Made by a program: the position numbers and the translations under genes. The notes under the pieces are model-generated. The model did no database searches and had not been told where the DNA came from. It saw only the letters and a list, made by a program, of their open reading frames with translations. A stretch of DNA of 64,000 nt from Brumimicrobium sp033722555 (GTDB lineage Bacteria; Bacteroidota; Bacteroidia; Flavobacteriales_D; Crocinitomicaceae), in contig JAWVYS010000010.1 in the NCBI GenBank assembly GCA_033722555.1, positions 17,532 through 81,531 on the forward strand, read 5' to 3'. Below, piece after piece: positions 1 to 9,230 of this stretch; position 1 is the stretch's first letter; each line of letters opens with the position of its first letter.

Positions 1-231
1 AAGAGCTTGTTGGTGAACCAGTATGCTCAGTACGGCATGCCTGCTCCCGAAGAATCGGAATTAAATCAGGCGGCTAAACAGGTACTGAGCAATAAAAAAG
101 AAGCTCAGCAAATCTATGAAATGCTTGCAGAGAATAAATTGACGAACTTTTTCAAAGATACAGTTAAGCTGAATGAAAAGGAGGTTGATTATGATGAATA
201 CGTACGAATTGCTCAGGACAGCAATGCTTAA
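1..231 (+). CDS. tig: Trigger factor, C-terminal end (partial)
   Basis: This is the last 76 codons of a gene that begins before the window. The reading frame is open from base 1 to the stop at 229-231. The residues (SLLVNQYAQYGMP near the start, then a helical charged stretch ending in EVDYDEYVRIAQ) match the C-terminal chaperone arm of Bacteroidota trigger factor. This ribosome-bound peptidyl-prolyl isomerase and chaperone meets nascent chains at the exit tunnel. Only the C-terminal domain is visible, so the ribosome-binding and PPIase domains cannot be checked. A terminator follows 24 bases after the stop. Confidence 0.8.
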   Translation, partial: KSLLVNQYAQYGMPAPEESELNQAAKQVLSNKKEAQQIYEMLAENKLTNFFKDTVKLNEKEVDYDEYVRIAQDSNA

Positions 232-255
232 TGTAGTTCATGATACTATGAAAAG

Positions 256-284
256 CCCCGTTCCTTTTAGGATCGGGGTTTTTT
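256..284 (+). terminator. Rho-independent terminator after tig
   Basis: The arms CCCCGTTCC and GGATCGGGG form a 9-bp stem with one mismatch and a 5-nt loop, followed at once by a run of six T. It lies just downstream of the trigger factor stop and fits an intrinsic terminator for that gene. Confidence 0.85.
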
Positions 285-358
285 ATTTAAGTTTAACAGA
301 AGAATAATCGCCTGCATTTTTCCTGTGTGCTATGACCTTCTCTTAACGCTCATTTTTT

Positions 359-366
359 TATATTTG
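359..366 (+). promoter_or_regulatory. Promoter -7 element before hldD
   Basis: TATATTTG matches the Bacteroidota -7 consensus TAnnTTTG. It lies 28 nt before the hldD start. A clear TTG -33 element at the usual distance is not seen, so the call rests on the -7 box alone. Confidence 0.5.
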
Positions 367-394
367 CCGACTATCGAATTCTAAAATTTAAAGC

Positions 395-1360
395 ATGATC
401 GTAGTTACAGGTGCAGCGGGTTTTATTGGAAGCTGTTTGGTTTCAAAACTGAATGATTTGGGCATCACACATATCATTTTGGTGGATGAATTTAATAACA
501 CGCAAAAAGAGCATAATCTTGTAGGTAAGAAATTCGTAAAACGGATAGACCGAAAAGAATTTATTGATTGGCTCAAGGAGCACGGTGACAAAATAGAATT
601 CGTGTTTCACTTGGGTGCACGGACTGACACTACTGAATTCGATAAGAATGTTTTTGATGAGTTGAACCTGAATTATTCGAAAGCGGTTTGGAGATGGTGT
701 ACTCATCACCAGGTTCCTATGATTTATGCGAGTTCCGCTGCAACCTATGGAATGGGAGAACACGGGTTTGTAGATGATCATTTCATCGTAGAGCAATTGA
801 AACCGCTTAATCCTTACGGTGAATCTAAAAATGATTTTGATAAATGGGTTTTAAAACAACATACACATCCACCTTTTTGGGCAGGAGTGAAATTTTTCAA
901 TGTTTACGGTCCTAACGAATATCACAAGGGCCGTATGGCTTCTGTAGTGCTCCATGCCTTCAGGCAAATCATGCGAACAGGTGAGATGAAGCTTTTCCGA
1001 TCGCATAACCCTAAGTTTGACGATGGGGAGCAAAGACGTGATTTTATTTATATCAAAGATGTTCTGAACATTTTATATTTTCTGATGAGTAAAAAGCCGA
1101 AAAACGGTATCTATAACCTTGGCTCGGGTAAGGCAAGAACCTTTTTGGATTTAACTAAGATTACGTTTTCCGCAATGAATCGTGAGCGTAATATTAGTTT
1201 TGTTGATACTCCGGAAGATATCAGAGATAAATATCAATACTTCACCGAAGCCACGATCAATAAGCTTATAGAGGTAGGTTACGAGGACGGATTCCATACC
1301 CTGGAACAGGGAGTTACAGATTATGTTAAGAACTACCTGATGGAAAAAAACTATTTCTGA
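395..1360 (+). CDS. hldD: ADP-L-glycero-D-manno-heptose 6-epimerase
   Basis: This 321-residue protein is an extended short-chain dehydrogenase/epimerase. It carries the NAD(P)-binding GAAGFIG motif at residues 6-12 and the catalytic pair Y141/K145 in YGESK. The HldD-type stretches KGRMASVV and RRDFIYIKDV are also present. HldD epimerises ADP-D-glycero- to ADP-L-glycero-manno-heptose, the donor for the inner core of lipopolysaccharide. It is a cytoplasmic enzyme. Length is close to the family norm (about 310-320). It is transcribed alone; the next gene starts 70 bp later with an unrelated secreted product. O-antigen genes about 3 kb away belong to the same broad pathway. Confidence 0.9.
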   Translation: MIVVTGAAGFIGSCLVSKLNDLGITHIILVDEFNNTQKEHNLVGKKFVKRIDRKEFIDWLKEHGDKIEFVFHLGARTDTTEFDKNVFDELNLNYSKAVWRWCTHHQVPMIYASSAATYGMGEHGFVDDHFIVEQLKPLNPYGESKNDFDKWVLKQHTHPPFWAGVKFFNVYGPNEYHKGRMASVVLHAFRQIMRTGEMKLFRSHNPKFDDGEQRRDFIYIKDVLNILYFLMSKKPKNGIYNLGSGKARTFLDLTKITFSAMNRERNISFVDTPEDIRDKYQYFTEATINKLIEVGYEDGFHTLEQGVTDYVKNYLMEKNYF

Positions 1361-1430
1361 TCGTTCATATACACCCTCCGTTAATTTGAATTTGTGTCAA
1401 TTTTTTCTTAAGTTAGAGAAAATTGATTTT

Positions 1431-2189
1431 ATGAGCTCAAAGAACATACTTTATCTGATTTTTACTGCCGTTCTAATCGTTTCCGGAAGTTTTGCCTGTA
1501 AGAAAAATGATTCGGGGGGCGTAGTGACCGATAACAATTCCGGCGTTGGAGCATCTGCCAATGCCTTGCTTTCCGAGGATTATTACGAGAAGATCGTTGT
1601 GGAGGTTATGTATATGCCCGGTTTTGCTCCAACTCAAAGTTCACTGAATAATTTGAGGAATTTTCTGTTAAACCATACCAATAAGCCCCTCGGAGTTGAT
1701 GTGATCTCAAGAGAGATTAATTCTTCGGGCCAGACAACCTACTCGATGGCTGATATACAAAGTCTTGAAAACAGTAACAGACAGTATTTCAACGAAGGTA
1801 AAACAATCACCACATCCATGATTATAGTGGACGGAGAATACGCTACGAATGATCAGGTGCTGGGGGTTGCATATAAGAATACAAGTACGGTTATTTTTGG
1901 AAAAACAATTCATGATAATTCGGGAGGATTGTCCCAACCCACCCGAACAAAACTAGAATCGACCGTGTTTAACCATGAGTTCGGTCATTTACTTGGACTG
2001 GTAGACATTGGGAGCCCAATGGTTAATAATCATGAAGATCCCGGTCATGAGAGTCACTGCGATAATGATAACTGTCTGATGTATTATGCATCCCAGACAA
2101 CTGAAATAACCTCTTTTCTACTCGGTAGTGATATTCCGGAACTTGATCAGAACTGTAAAAACGACCTGATTGCCAATGGTGGTAAATAA
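1431..2189 (+). CDS. Metzincin-type zinc metalloprotease lipoprotein
   Basis: The start at 1431 is chosen because it gives a lipoprotein signal (hydrophobic stretch, then SFAC with Cys23); an upstream TTG only adds an unsuited extension. The 252-residue product has HEFGHLLGLVD at residues 182-192, an HExxHxxGxxD zinc site with catalytic E183. About 17 residues later comes HCDNDNCLM (209-217), whose Met217 can serve as the metzincin Met-turn. Similar proteins are annotated in Bacteroidota as membrane metalloproteases. It is probably anchored to a cell envelope membrane and digests peptides. A secreted subtilase follows 18 bp downstream, so the two may be co-transcribed. Substrate is unknown. 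Confidence 0.75.
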   Translation: MSSKNILYLIFTAVLIVSGSFACKKNDSGGVVTDNNSGVGASANALLSEDYYEKIVVEVMYMPGFAPTQSSLNNLRNFLLNHTNKPLGVDVISREINSSGQTTYSMADIQSLENSNRQYFNEGKTITTSMIIVDGEYATNDQVLGVAYKNTSTVIFGKTIHDNSGGLSQPTRTKLESTVFNHEFGHLLGLVDIGSPMVNNHEDPGHESHCDNDNCLMYYASQTTEITSFLLGSDIPELDQNCKNDLIANGGK

Positions 2190-2207
2190 TTTTTAAAACA
2201 AAAATTT

Positions 2208-3773
2208 ATGTATCGGTATCTTTTGATCATCTTCTTTCTTAAAATGGGTGTTTCTTTTTCCCAGAGCCATGATCCAGACTATTTGGATGGTGTAATCTAT
2301 TTGAAGACTATCAGTAATCCCGGAATAATACTTGACCCTTATGATTACAGCGATGTCGTTTTGAATCAGATCATTGCTGATCACGGAATTTCGGAAATAA
2401 CGGCCTCGCTTAAAGGATTGAACGATGATACGCTTGATCTGACCCACAGAATTCATTTTTCCAACATTACGGCGGTCAATCAGTTAATCACTGAATTAGA
2501 AGCCTTGAATTGGGTTGATTATGCTGAGAAAGCTCCACTCTTTAGAACTTCTTTTACTCCCAACGATGCTAACTCTTCGCAATGGTACCTTGAAAAAATA
2601 GATGCATTCACCGGTTGGGATTATCAACAGGGTAATTCAGATGTGGTGATTGCAATTGTCGATAATGCTGTACGAATTACACATGATGATTTGGTTTCAA
2701 ATGTATGGGTAAATCCATCAGAAACTGAAAATGGTCTGGATTCCGACCTGAACGGTTATACGGATGACATCAATGGTTATGATGTTGCGGATCAGGACAA
2801 TGATCCCAATCCTCCGGCTTCATTCAGTTCAGGGGCATTCTCGCATGGAACACACGTGGCGGGAACAGCTTCTGGCTCAACCAACAATAATCTGGGTATC
2901 GCCGGTATCGGATTTAATTGTAGTATTATGGCAGTTAAGTGTTCACCGGACACATCGAGCGGATCTATTTTATATTATGCCTACGAAGGGCTCAAGTATG
3001 CCGTTGATGCCGGAGCAGATATTATCAGCATGTCATGGGGTGGCAGAGCATCGTCATTTACAGGGGAAGCTTTGCTAAATTCAGCCGCTTTGCAGGGAAT
3101 AACTATGTTCGCTGCAGCTGGAAATAATGATGAAGAGAATTTACTTAGTCCGTCGTCTCATCCGTCGGTGATTGCCGTTGGTGCTACCGATCAAAATGAT
3201 CAAAAGGCTTCTTTTTCAAATTATCATGCGGATATTGATTTTATGGCTCCCGGTGTATCCATCTATAATTTGTTGGGAGGAAATAATGCTGACTACGGAT
3301 ACAGCAATGGTACTTCTATGGCCTGTCCTATTGCAGCCGGTATTGGAGGTATTATCCTTAGTCAGTTTCCGAATTATTCTCCACAAGATATTCGGTCAAC
3401 GATAGCGGCGGCCTGCGATGATATCGAAGGGGTGAATGCTAATTATCAGGGCAAACTTGGCGCCGGAAGGGTGAATCTAGGCAGAATATTCTCGCCTGCT
3501 TCAACATCTCTTAATTTATCCTCAGGGGCTGACTGTACCCTGTATCCGAATCCGACTAATGAAGAGGCAAGACTTGTGATTAAAAGTGGGGAAATTCAAA
3601 TTGCTCAAATCCGAATGTTCGATCAGCTGGGAAGGGAAATCACCGATAAGATTATGGTCAAAAAACTTTCAACGAATACAGTAAAGTTAAGTAATCTGGT
3701 AAACCTTTCTGAAGGTATTTATTTTCTAAGTTATAGTTCGGAAAATCCCGAGTTGCGACTCGTTATTCAATGA
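2208..3773 (+). CDS. S8 subtilisin-like serine protease with T9SS sorting domain
   Basis: This 521-residue secreted protease has a signal peptide (1-19) and a propeptide-like region up to about residue 115. The S8 catalytic domain shows the triad D152 (IVDNAV), H213 (SHGTHVAGT) and S370 (NGTSMACP), with oxyanion-hole N306 (AAGNN). The last 80 or so residues begin with LYPNPTNEEA and end in a beta-rich type A sorting domain, so export by T9SS and surface attachment or release are expected. It follows the metzincin lipoprotein by 18 bp. Its stop overlaps the stop of the convergent O-antigen ligase gene by 7 bp. Confidence 0.9.
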   Translation: MYRYLLIIFFLKMGVSFSQSHDPDYLDGVIYLKTISNPGIILDPYDYSDVVLNQIIADHGISEITASLKGLNDDTLDLTHRIHFSNITAVNQLITELEALNWVDYAEKAPLFRTSFTPNDANSSQWYLEKIDAFTGWDYQQGNSDVVIAIVDNAVRITHDDLVSNVWVNPSETENGLDSDLNGYTDDINGYDVADQDNDPNPPASFSSGAFSHGTHVAGTASGSTNNNLGIAGIGFNCSIMAVKCSPDTSSGSILYYAYEGLKYAVDAGADIISMSWGGRASSFTGEALLNSAALQGITMFAAAGNNDEENLLSPSSHPSVIAVGATDQNDQKASFSNYHADIDFMAPGVSIYNLLGGNNADYGYSNGTSMACPIAAGIGGIILSQFPNYSPQDIRSTIAAACDDIEGVNANYQGKLGAGRVNLGRIFSPASTSLNLSSGADCTLYPNPTNEEARLVIKSGEIQIAQIRMFDQLGREITDKIMVKKLSTNTVKLSNLVNLSEGIYFLSYSSENPELRLVIQ

Positions 3774-5218
3774 TTCCCGGACTTGAGCATTTTATAACGA
3801 ATTTCAAGAGCGATTATCACTGCACAGGCACCGTAAACAGGTATAGCGGCTTTGTCTGTATCCAGATAATTATTGAGTAACCCATGGAAAAAGTAAGTTA
3901 CCATGGCGAGTAATATGAATAGAAGAAGTCTGTTCATCGCTTTATCATCGTGCGACTCTCGCGGCATGGAGATATAAAGCATTATTCCTCTGTAAAAAAG
4001 TGCTGCAACAAAGAGAATCACAGATAAAATTCCGAAAAATCCCATTTCTGCCATCGGTCCTAAAAATTCGGAATGCGCATTTCCCATGTCACCAAAATTC
4101 GTTGAAATGATGGTTAACATTTCAGGATCCTGATATGGGGCGTATTCGAAGGCATAGGTTCCCGGGCCAAAACCGAACACTGGTCTTTCCTTGAACATTT
4201 TCCATGCAGCATTCCATCGGTTTAATCGTTCGAGGTTTGAAGCATCGGAGGTGATGTTTGTTGCCGACTGCAGACGCTCATCAAAATCGGTTGTTGTATG
4301 TTCTGCTGTGTTTTTGGAGAGCTCCATTTGTATTTGATCCCATGAAAGAATGACCAATGTTAGCGCAAAAACACCCGTCAAAAGCAAATATTTGAACTTT
4401 ACTTTATATTTGATGAACAACCATACTGCTACAGCAGCGACCACACTAAGCCATGCACCTCTGGTATAACTAAAGTATAACCCCACAAGGGTAACGCTCA
4501 ACATGATAAAGAGCACCAACTGTTTCAAGGGATCGTGTTTTTTATATAAGATCAAACCCAATACAAAAAATAGTGTTATCGCCACTGCAGCACCATAAAT
4601 CGTATGATCCTTGAAAAAAGGAGACATTACCCAATGGCCCTCCTCTTCACCGAAACCATAGGTATAGTGACGAACAAGTGTGTACAGAATAACGATTACC
4701 ATTCCCGATGCGTACATCCACAGAAAGCGGATGATGTTTGTCATGTTTTTAAATACAACCACTCCAAGAAAGATCACTGGAACGATAAACCATAATTTCA
4801 TCAGGAGAAACTTGAATGAAACTGCCGTAGAAGTACTGGTTATGGAAGTAAGAAAGATCCAGCCGACATAAAATCCAAGAGCCCAGATAATCGGACTTTT
4901 CCATATCTCACGGGGTAGAAAAGGGGATATGAGTTGTTTGGTAATAATGAGTAACAAAAGTCCGAACAGAATAGGCTCGGTAGGTAGGAAAAGTCCTATT
5001 TTTCCATCTGTGAATTCTTCTAGGTTTACAGATAGGGGAGCACAAAAAGCGATGAGCAGAAAAACCGACTGAACATTGAAAAATGCTAAATAAATTACAG
5101 CCAGCACTGCCGGAAGTGCATTCAGATAATAATTGTCCCTATAGATTAGGAAGGAATTTACCCCAAGAAACAGAATGGCCAAAAGAAAGACCCAGTTATA
5201 TCTCCTTATTAATTCCAA
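3767..5218 (-). CDS. O-antigen ligase / polymerase family membrane protein
   Basis: This 483-residue protein has about a dozen hydrophobic segments and the Wzy_C/WaaL signature. Signature parts are FSYTRGAWL in the middle, RWNAAWKMFKERPVFGFGPGTY in the long periplasmic loop and NAHSEFL just after it. Such proteins join O-antigen to lipid A-core (WaaL) or polymerise it (Wzy); sequence alone does not decide which. It is the second gene of a pair: its start directly abuts the stop of the upstream chain-length gene, which supports a role in surface polysaccharide. The gene is convergent with the subtilase. Confidence 0.8.
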   Translation of the reverse strand: MELIRRYNWVFLLAILFLGVNSFLIYRDNYYLNALPAVLAVIYLAFFNVQSVFLLIAFCAPLSVNLEEFTDGKIGLFLPTEPILFGLLLLIITKQLISPFLPREIWKSPIIWALGFYVGWIFLTSITSTSTAVSFKFLLMKLWFIVPVIFLGVVVFKNMTNIIRFLWMYASGMVIVILYTLVRHYTYGFGEEEGHWVMSPFFKDHTIYGAAVAITLFFVLGLILYKKHDPLKQLVLFIMLSVTLVGLYFSYTRGAWLSVVAAVAVWLFIKYKVKFKYLLLTGVFALTLVILSWDQIQMELSKNTAEHTTTDFDERLQSATNITSDASNLERLNRWNAAWKMFKERPVFGFGPGTYAFEYAPYQDPEMLTIISTNFGDMGNAHSEFLGPMAEMGFFGILSVILFVAALFYRGIMLYISMPRESHDDKAMNRLLLFILLAMVTYFFHGLLNNYLDTDKAAIPVYGACAVIIALEIRYKMLKSGNH

Positions 5219-6208
5219 TTAAACCTCTCTTTTTAATTCTCGGAGCTTATTTCTGATTAGCAGTGTAATAATCATAAAGAACAAGGTGCCGAAGGTAATA
5301 ACCAAAACAACTACCGCTCTTTTGGGTTTGGCTTTCTTATCGGAGGGTACTGCCCATTCTACCACAAATTTATGATTAAAGTCTTCAAAAGCATCGGATT
5401 CTGCCTGTTCATAAGCAACCTCCTGATCAGTCAGTTTTTCGGTTCTGAAATCCCGCAGTTCCGCTAAGGCGTCATATTTCGCTCCATATTTTAGATTCAC
5501 ATCTATAATTTCCTGAAACAGTGCTTTATCCGAAGGGTTTTTCGCTTCATTCAGCGCGGAAAATAAATTTGCCCTCGCTTCGGCATTTACCACGCCGAGG
5601 GAAGAAAGACTGTCCATTTCAGCAACCAGGGCTTTTTGTTCTTCCACAAGCTTATCCAGTTTACGTTTATTAACCTCAAAGGCCGGAATAGTTCTTTCTT
5701 TGATCAGGTTGTTTTTTACGGTATCGATCAAAGTAACGATACGATTTGCAATTTGAGCTGCTCTTTCCGGATCTGTATCTAATACAGAGATATCTATGGA
5801 ACCATAACGGGTTCTTTCAAAACTAATATGCTTTTGATAAGCTTCGCCCAGTTTATGATTGAAATTCTCATCGTTTCTATCTATCTCGTATACCTTTGCA
5901 AGATCAAAATCGTTGATGATGCGATGACGGATACGTGAAGACTGAAGAATCTGGATTAATTGTTCAGCGTGTTCTTCTTCACCAAAATCCATAGCATTCG
6001 CCTTTGCATTTCGTTGCTCACTGTATGATACGGTGCTCGTTGCAGCAGGGAAGACGATAGCATTAGATTCATATAATACGGTCATTAGAAAAGAGATAAC
6101 CACCCCGAGTATTCCCGAAATAATTGCGGTGAACAAAAGGATCTTACGATTTTTCCAAATAAATATTAATAATTCATTAGAACTACCCTTCGCTTTTTTT
6201 TCTTCCAT
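5219..6208 (-). CDS. Wzz/GumC-type polysaccharide chain-length determinant
   Basis: This 329-residue inner-membrane protein has one transmembrane helix near residues 20-43 and one near 300-320. They flank a long periplasmic alpha-helical region. This is the layout of polysaccharide co-polymerases (Wzz superfamily), which set the modal length of O-antigen or exopolysaccharide. No cytoplasmic tyrosine-kinase domain is present. The downstream ligase/polymerase gene begins at the next base, so the two form a tight operon. No strong promoter was found in the 70 bp upstream. Confidence 0.8.
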   Translation of the reverse strand: MEEKKAKGSSNELLIFIWKNRKILLFTAIISGILGVVISFLMTVLYESNAIVFPAATSTVSYSEQRNAKANAMDFGEEEHAEQLIQILQSSRIRHRIINDFDLAKVYEIDRNDENFNHKLGEAYQKHISFERTRYGSIDISVLDTDPERAAQIANRIVTLIDTVKNNLIKERTIPAFEVNKRKLDKLVEEQKALVAEMDSLSSLGVVNAEARANLFSALNEAKNPSDKALFQEIIDVNLKYGAKYDALAELRDFRTEKLTDQEVAYEQAESDAFEDFNHKFVVEWAVPSDKKAKPKRAVVVLVITFGTLFFMIITLLIRNKLRELKREV

Positions 6209-6280
6209 CTGTTATTAGAATAATTTCATTAAATGCTACACTTAACTTTACTTAACGCAAAATATTGTACCCGATTTTAT

Positions 6281-8410
6281 TTATTTCACCAGCGTCATTT
6301 CAGCGACGATATGTGGCGCCTCGCCGTAGATATCAATAAGCCATAGAACGTATCTGATATCTACCGAAATGTTACGACACCTGGATGCGTCAAACATATA
6401 ATCGCTCATCGTGCTTTCCCAACTGCGGTCAAAGTTGATCCCTATTAAATTTCCTTCAGCGTCAATCACAGGTGAACCCGAATTTCCTCCTGTGGTATGA
6501 TTAGATCCCGTAAAACAAACCCATAATTCTCCATCCTGCGCATACTGACCGTAATTTTTCGCTTCATATAATTCGAGCATTCGCGGCAAAAGAGCATAGT
6601 CTTCTTCTCCGGTATTGTATTTTTCTATAACTCCATCCAGCGTTGTATGTGGAGTGTATTTCATGCCGTCTCTTGGAATTGAACCTTCAAGTTTTCCGTA
6701 GGTAACGCGCAAAGTACTGTTTGCATCTGACCAATGCTTATCGTTCGGGAACATTTCGTACATGCCCTTGATGTATGTTTTCATTAATTCATTTTTAGTT
6801 CCGTAATAGATTCGGAGGTCAGGAAGTAGTTTTGTATCGAATATTTCACCAAGTTCCTTATACAGTTTATAACCGTGATCTTTATTTAATTTTTTAACCG
6901 CCGATTTATTGAAATTCTTTAGCAGCGAAAGATATTTGCTTTCTTCCGTCAACAATGAGGAAGAATAAATTTTTTCGGCAAGTGCTCTGGGCTCACTGTC
7001 CTTTAAAGAGGCCGGCAGCCAATCTGTCTTTATCACCTTCTTGTAATATTCGCTTTGTAACGCGAAAATTTCCTGATCTATCTGCTTATCGTAATTTTTA
7101 TAAAATCCGGGGGCGCTTTCAATCATCTTGTTTCTGAGGGCTTCGAATTCTAATTTATCTTCTTTGCCGTAAAGTTCCAATAACTTATCAATAGCTTCAG
7201 CTCTGCTAAACATTTCAGGTCCTACAAACACATATTCAATGTAAAGATTATACGCGAAATCTGCATCCTTATGCTTAATTGAAAGTTCATTAAGTGATTT
7301 TACTACGTTTCCGTATTCTTTCTTCCAGGCATCCTTGGTTTTACTTTTTTCAGCATAATTTTCTTCGAAAACAATTTTCTTATGAACCGCCTCGCCTCTT
7401 TTTAAACCATCGATCTGACCTATCCATTTCTTCCATGCGTTGGCAATTCTCGCTTGCTTTGAGGCGTACTGAAGTGTTGTCTTCTCAGATTTTTTCATTG
7501 CTGCGTTAATCACAGAAAGCGAAAGGTCACGCATTTCGATCTGAGCTGGTCTCATTTCATCAATAATGAAATTGAGCTCAGACGAGATCGTATGTTGGTC
7601 TGTTCGGCCAGGAAACCCAAAAACCATTGTGAAATCATCTTTCTTTCTGTCTTTAAGAGATATAGGTAGATATTTGATAGGTGAATACGGTTTGTTTTCC
7701 GTGTTATATTCTGCCGGTTTATTTTCCGAATTCGCATAGATTCTGAACATGGAGAAATCCCCAGTATGTCGCGGCCAAACCCAGTTATCGGTATCACCTC
7801 CGAATTTCCCAACGGTATTTGGAGGGGTTCCAACAAGTCTCACATCCAAAAAGGTTTCTTTAACAAGCAGATAATAACTATTGCCATAATCAAAGGGCTT
7901 AATATCTGCCTCAAAATGGGTACCTTTGATTGAAGCCGCTTTTATCAGGGCTATGTTGGCCTGTATTTTTTGAGCAAGGTCTGCTCCTTCGAGGTTTTCT
8001 GTTCCTTCGAGTACTTTCAATGTGACGTCTTCAATTCTTACCATTCTTGCTGCAGTAAGACCTGTATTTGAAAGCTCCTCGCTCTGATTTTTCGCCCAGA
8101 ATCCATATTTCGCAATATTGTTTTCTAAAGTGGAATGAGAATAGATCTGAGAAAATCCGCAGTGATGATTGGTGAGCAATAATCCTTTGGGTGATACGAG
8201 CTCTGCTGTACATCCTCCGCCGAAATGAATGATAGCATCTTTCAGACTGGCGTTATTGGCATCGTAAATATCACTTGCACTCAGTTTCATCCCCATGGCT
8301 TGCATATCTGATTCAAATGCTCCCAACAAAGTGGGGATGATCATTCCTTCTTCAGAACGAACGGCAAAGAAATTTAAAAATAGTGCGATGTATAAGATGA
8401 ATTTTTTCAT
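6281..8410 (-). CDS. S46 family dipeptidyl-peptidase, DPP11-like
   Basis: This 709-residue secreted peptidase has a signal peptide (about 1-19), the TNHHCGF motif with catalytic His at 82/83, an Asp in RHTGDFSMF and the catalytic Ser644 in GGNSGSPV. These define MEROPS family S46, which removes N-terminal dipeptides in the periplasm. In characterised members the residue 18 positions after the serine sets specificity: Gly in DPP7 (hydrophobic P1) and Arg in DPP11 (Asp/Glu P1). Here it is Arg662 in NFDRSWE, so acidic specificity is predicted. The gene stands alone. Length fits the family. Confidence 0.9.
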   Translation of the reverse strand: MKKFILYIALFLNFFAVRSEEGMIIPTLLGAFESDMQAMGMKLSASDIYDANNASLKDAIIHFGGGCTAELVSPKGLLLTNHHCGFSQIYSHSTLENNIAKYGFWAKNQSEELSNTGLTAARMVRIEDVTLKVLEGTENLEGADLAQKIQANIALIKAASIKGTHFEADIKPFDYGNSYYLLVKETFLDVRLVGTPPNTVGKFGGDTDNWVWPRHTGDFSMFRIYANSENKPAEYNTENKPYSPIKYLPISLKDRKKDDFTMVFGFPGRTDQHTISSELNFIIDEMRPAQIEMRDLSLSVINAAMKKSEKTTLQYASKQARIANAWKKWIGQIDGLKRGEAVHKKIVFEENYAEKSKTKDAWKKEYGNVVKSLNELSIKHKDADFAYNLYIEYVFVGPEMFSRAEAIDKLLELYGKEDKLEFEALRNKMIESAPGFYKNYDKQIDQEIFALQSEYYKKVIKTDWLPASLKDSEPRALAEKIYSSSLLTEESKYLSLLKNFNKSAVKKLNKDHGYKLYKELGEIFDTKLLPDLRIYYGTKNELMKTYIKGMYEMFPNDKHWSDANSTLRVTYGKLEGSIPRDGMKYTPHTTLDGVIEKYNTGEEDYALLPRMLELYEAKNYGQYAQDGELWVCFTGSNHTTGGNSGSPVIDAEGNLIGINFDRSWESTMSDYMFDASRCRNISVDIRYVLWLIDIYGEAPHIVAEMTLVK

Positions 8411-8571
8411 AACAAAGTTTGTTTCGAGGTATGATATATAGTACGACCTTAGCGACGTATTCGTGTTGCTCAGGTCATTTTTTATAGTTAATAAGGGCGT
8501 AAAGATACAAAGTGTAGAGAAAATTAGGTGATCTTGAGTTCAGAAACAATAGAAATTTGCAATTTTGTGGT

Positions 8572-9225
8572 GTGGAGATACTAAACTTTATTTTTCGTTT
8601 GGGAGTGGTTTTGGCCATTTTCGGATTTTTATGGTGGTTGATAAACCTCGGACTCAGTTTGCTTCGGGGCGGAAGAAAGAAAATGTTGCTGGAGGCGTAT
8701 ATCATCAAACTGGTGAGGTATTTTTTTCTGGTGGATGTGGTTATGCTCTTTTGTCTTGATCAGGCACAAGGGAATATTGATTACAATAAAACTATCATAG
8801 CAGGCTTAATCTTGCTTATCTATTTTATAGGAAAAATTCAAAACGCGCAGCTTCGACAGAGCCTTTTTACCGTTCAGGGAAATATGGGAATGCGGAACAT
8901 TATGAATCAGATGAAGCCTGTTTTTGATATCAGGTATGAATCCGTAGTGATTATCGTTTCCGTACTCGTTTTTACAGGTTTTATTTTTTACCCTCAGTAC
9001 GCAGTCAACCCTATCAGTACCTGGTTTTACGAAACAATCGTTGACATTGAAGATACACCAATATTCGGCTTCATTTTCAAGGTTATAGGTTTTTTCTTTG
9101 TAATATCTATAATCATGAAGGTGGTTCAGGGATTTACTGCCCTCTTATCCGGTGGACGATCTTCCGGCCGGTCGGATGATGACGATGATGATTCGGGATT
9201 TGATGATTATACCGAAGTCAAATAA
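8572..9225 (+). CDS. Conserved-type multi-pass membrane protein, unknown function
   Basis: I do not recognise this protein. The 217-residue product (GTG start at 8572; an in-frame TTG at 8557 is possible) has four to five hydrophobic helices. They lie at about 4-28, 45-60, 70-85, 127-145 and 165-185. The C-terminal tail is short and very acidic (SDDDDDDSGFDD). An arginine/lysine-rich turn after the first helix suggests a cytoplasmic loop. It lies divergent from the S46 peptidase and convergent with coaE, so neighbours give no hint of function. Confidence 0.6.
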   Translation: MEILNFIFRLGVVLAIFGFLWWLINLGLSLLRGGRKKMLLEAYIIKLVRYFFLVDVVMLFCLDQAQGNIDYNKTIIAGLILLIYFIGKIQNAQLRQSLFTVQGNMGMRNIMNQMKPVFDIRYESVVIIVSVLVFTGFIFYPQYAVNPISTWFYETIVDIEDTPIFGFIFKVIGFFFVISIIMKVVQGFTALLSGGRSSGRSDDDDDDSGFDDYTEVK

Positions 9226-9230
9226 TAAAA

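Noticed and set aside
443..796. 117-codon minus-strand frame inside hldD
   Set aside because: It is fully covered by a well-supported gene on the other strand and resembles no protein family.
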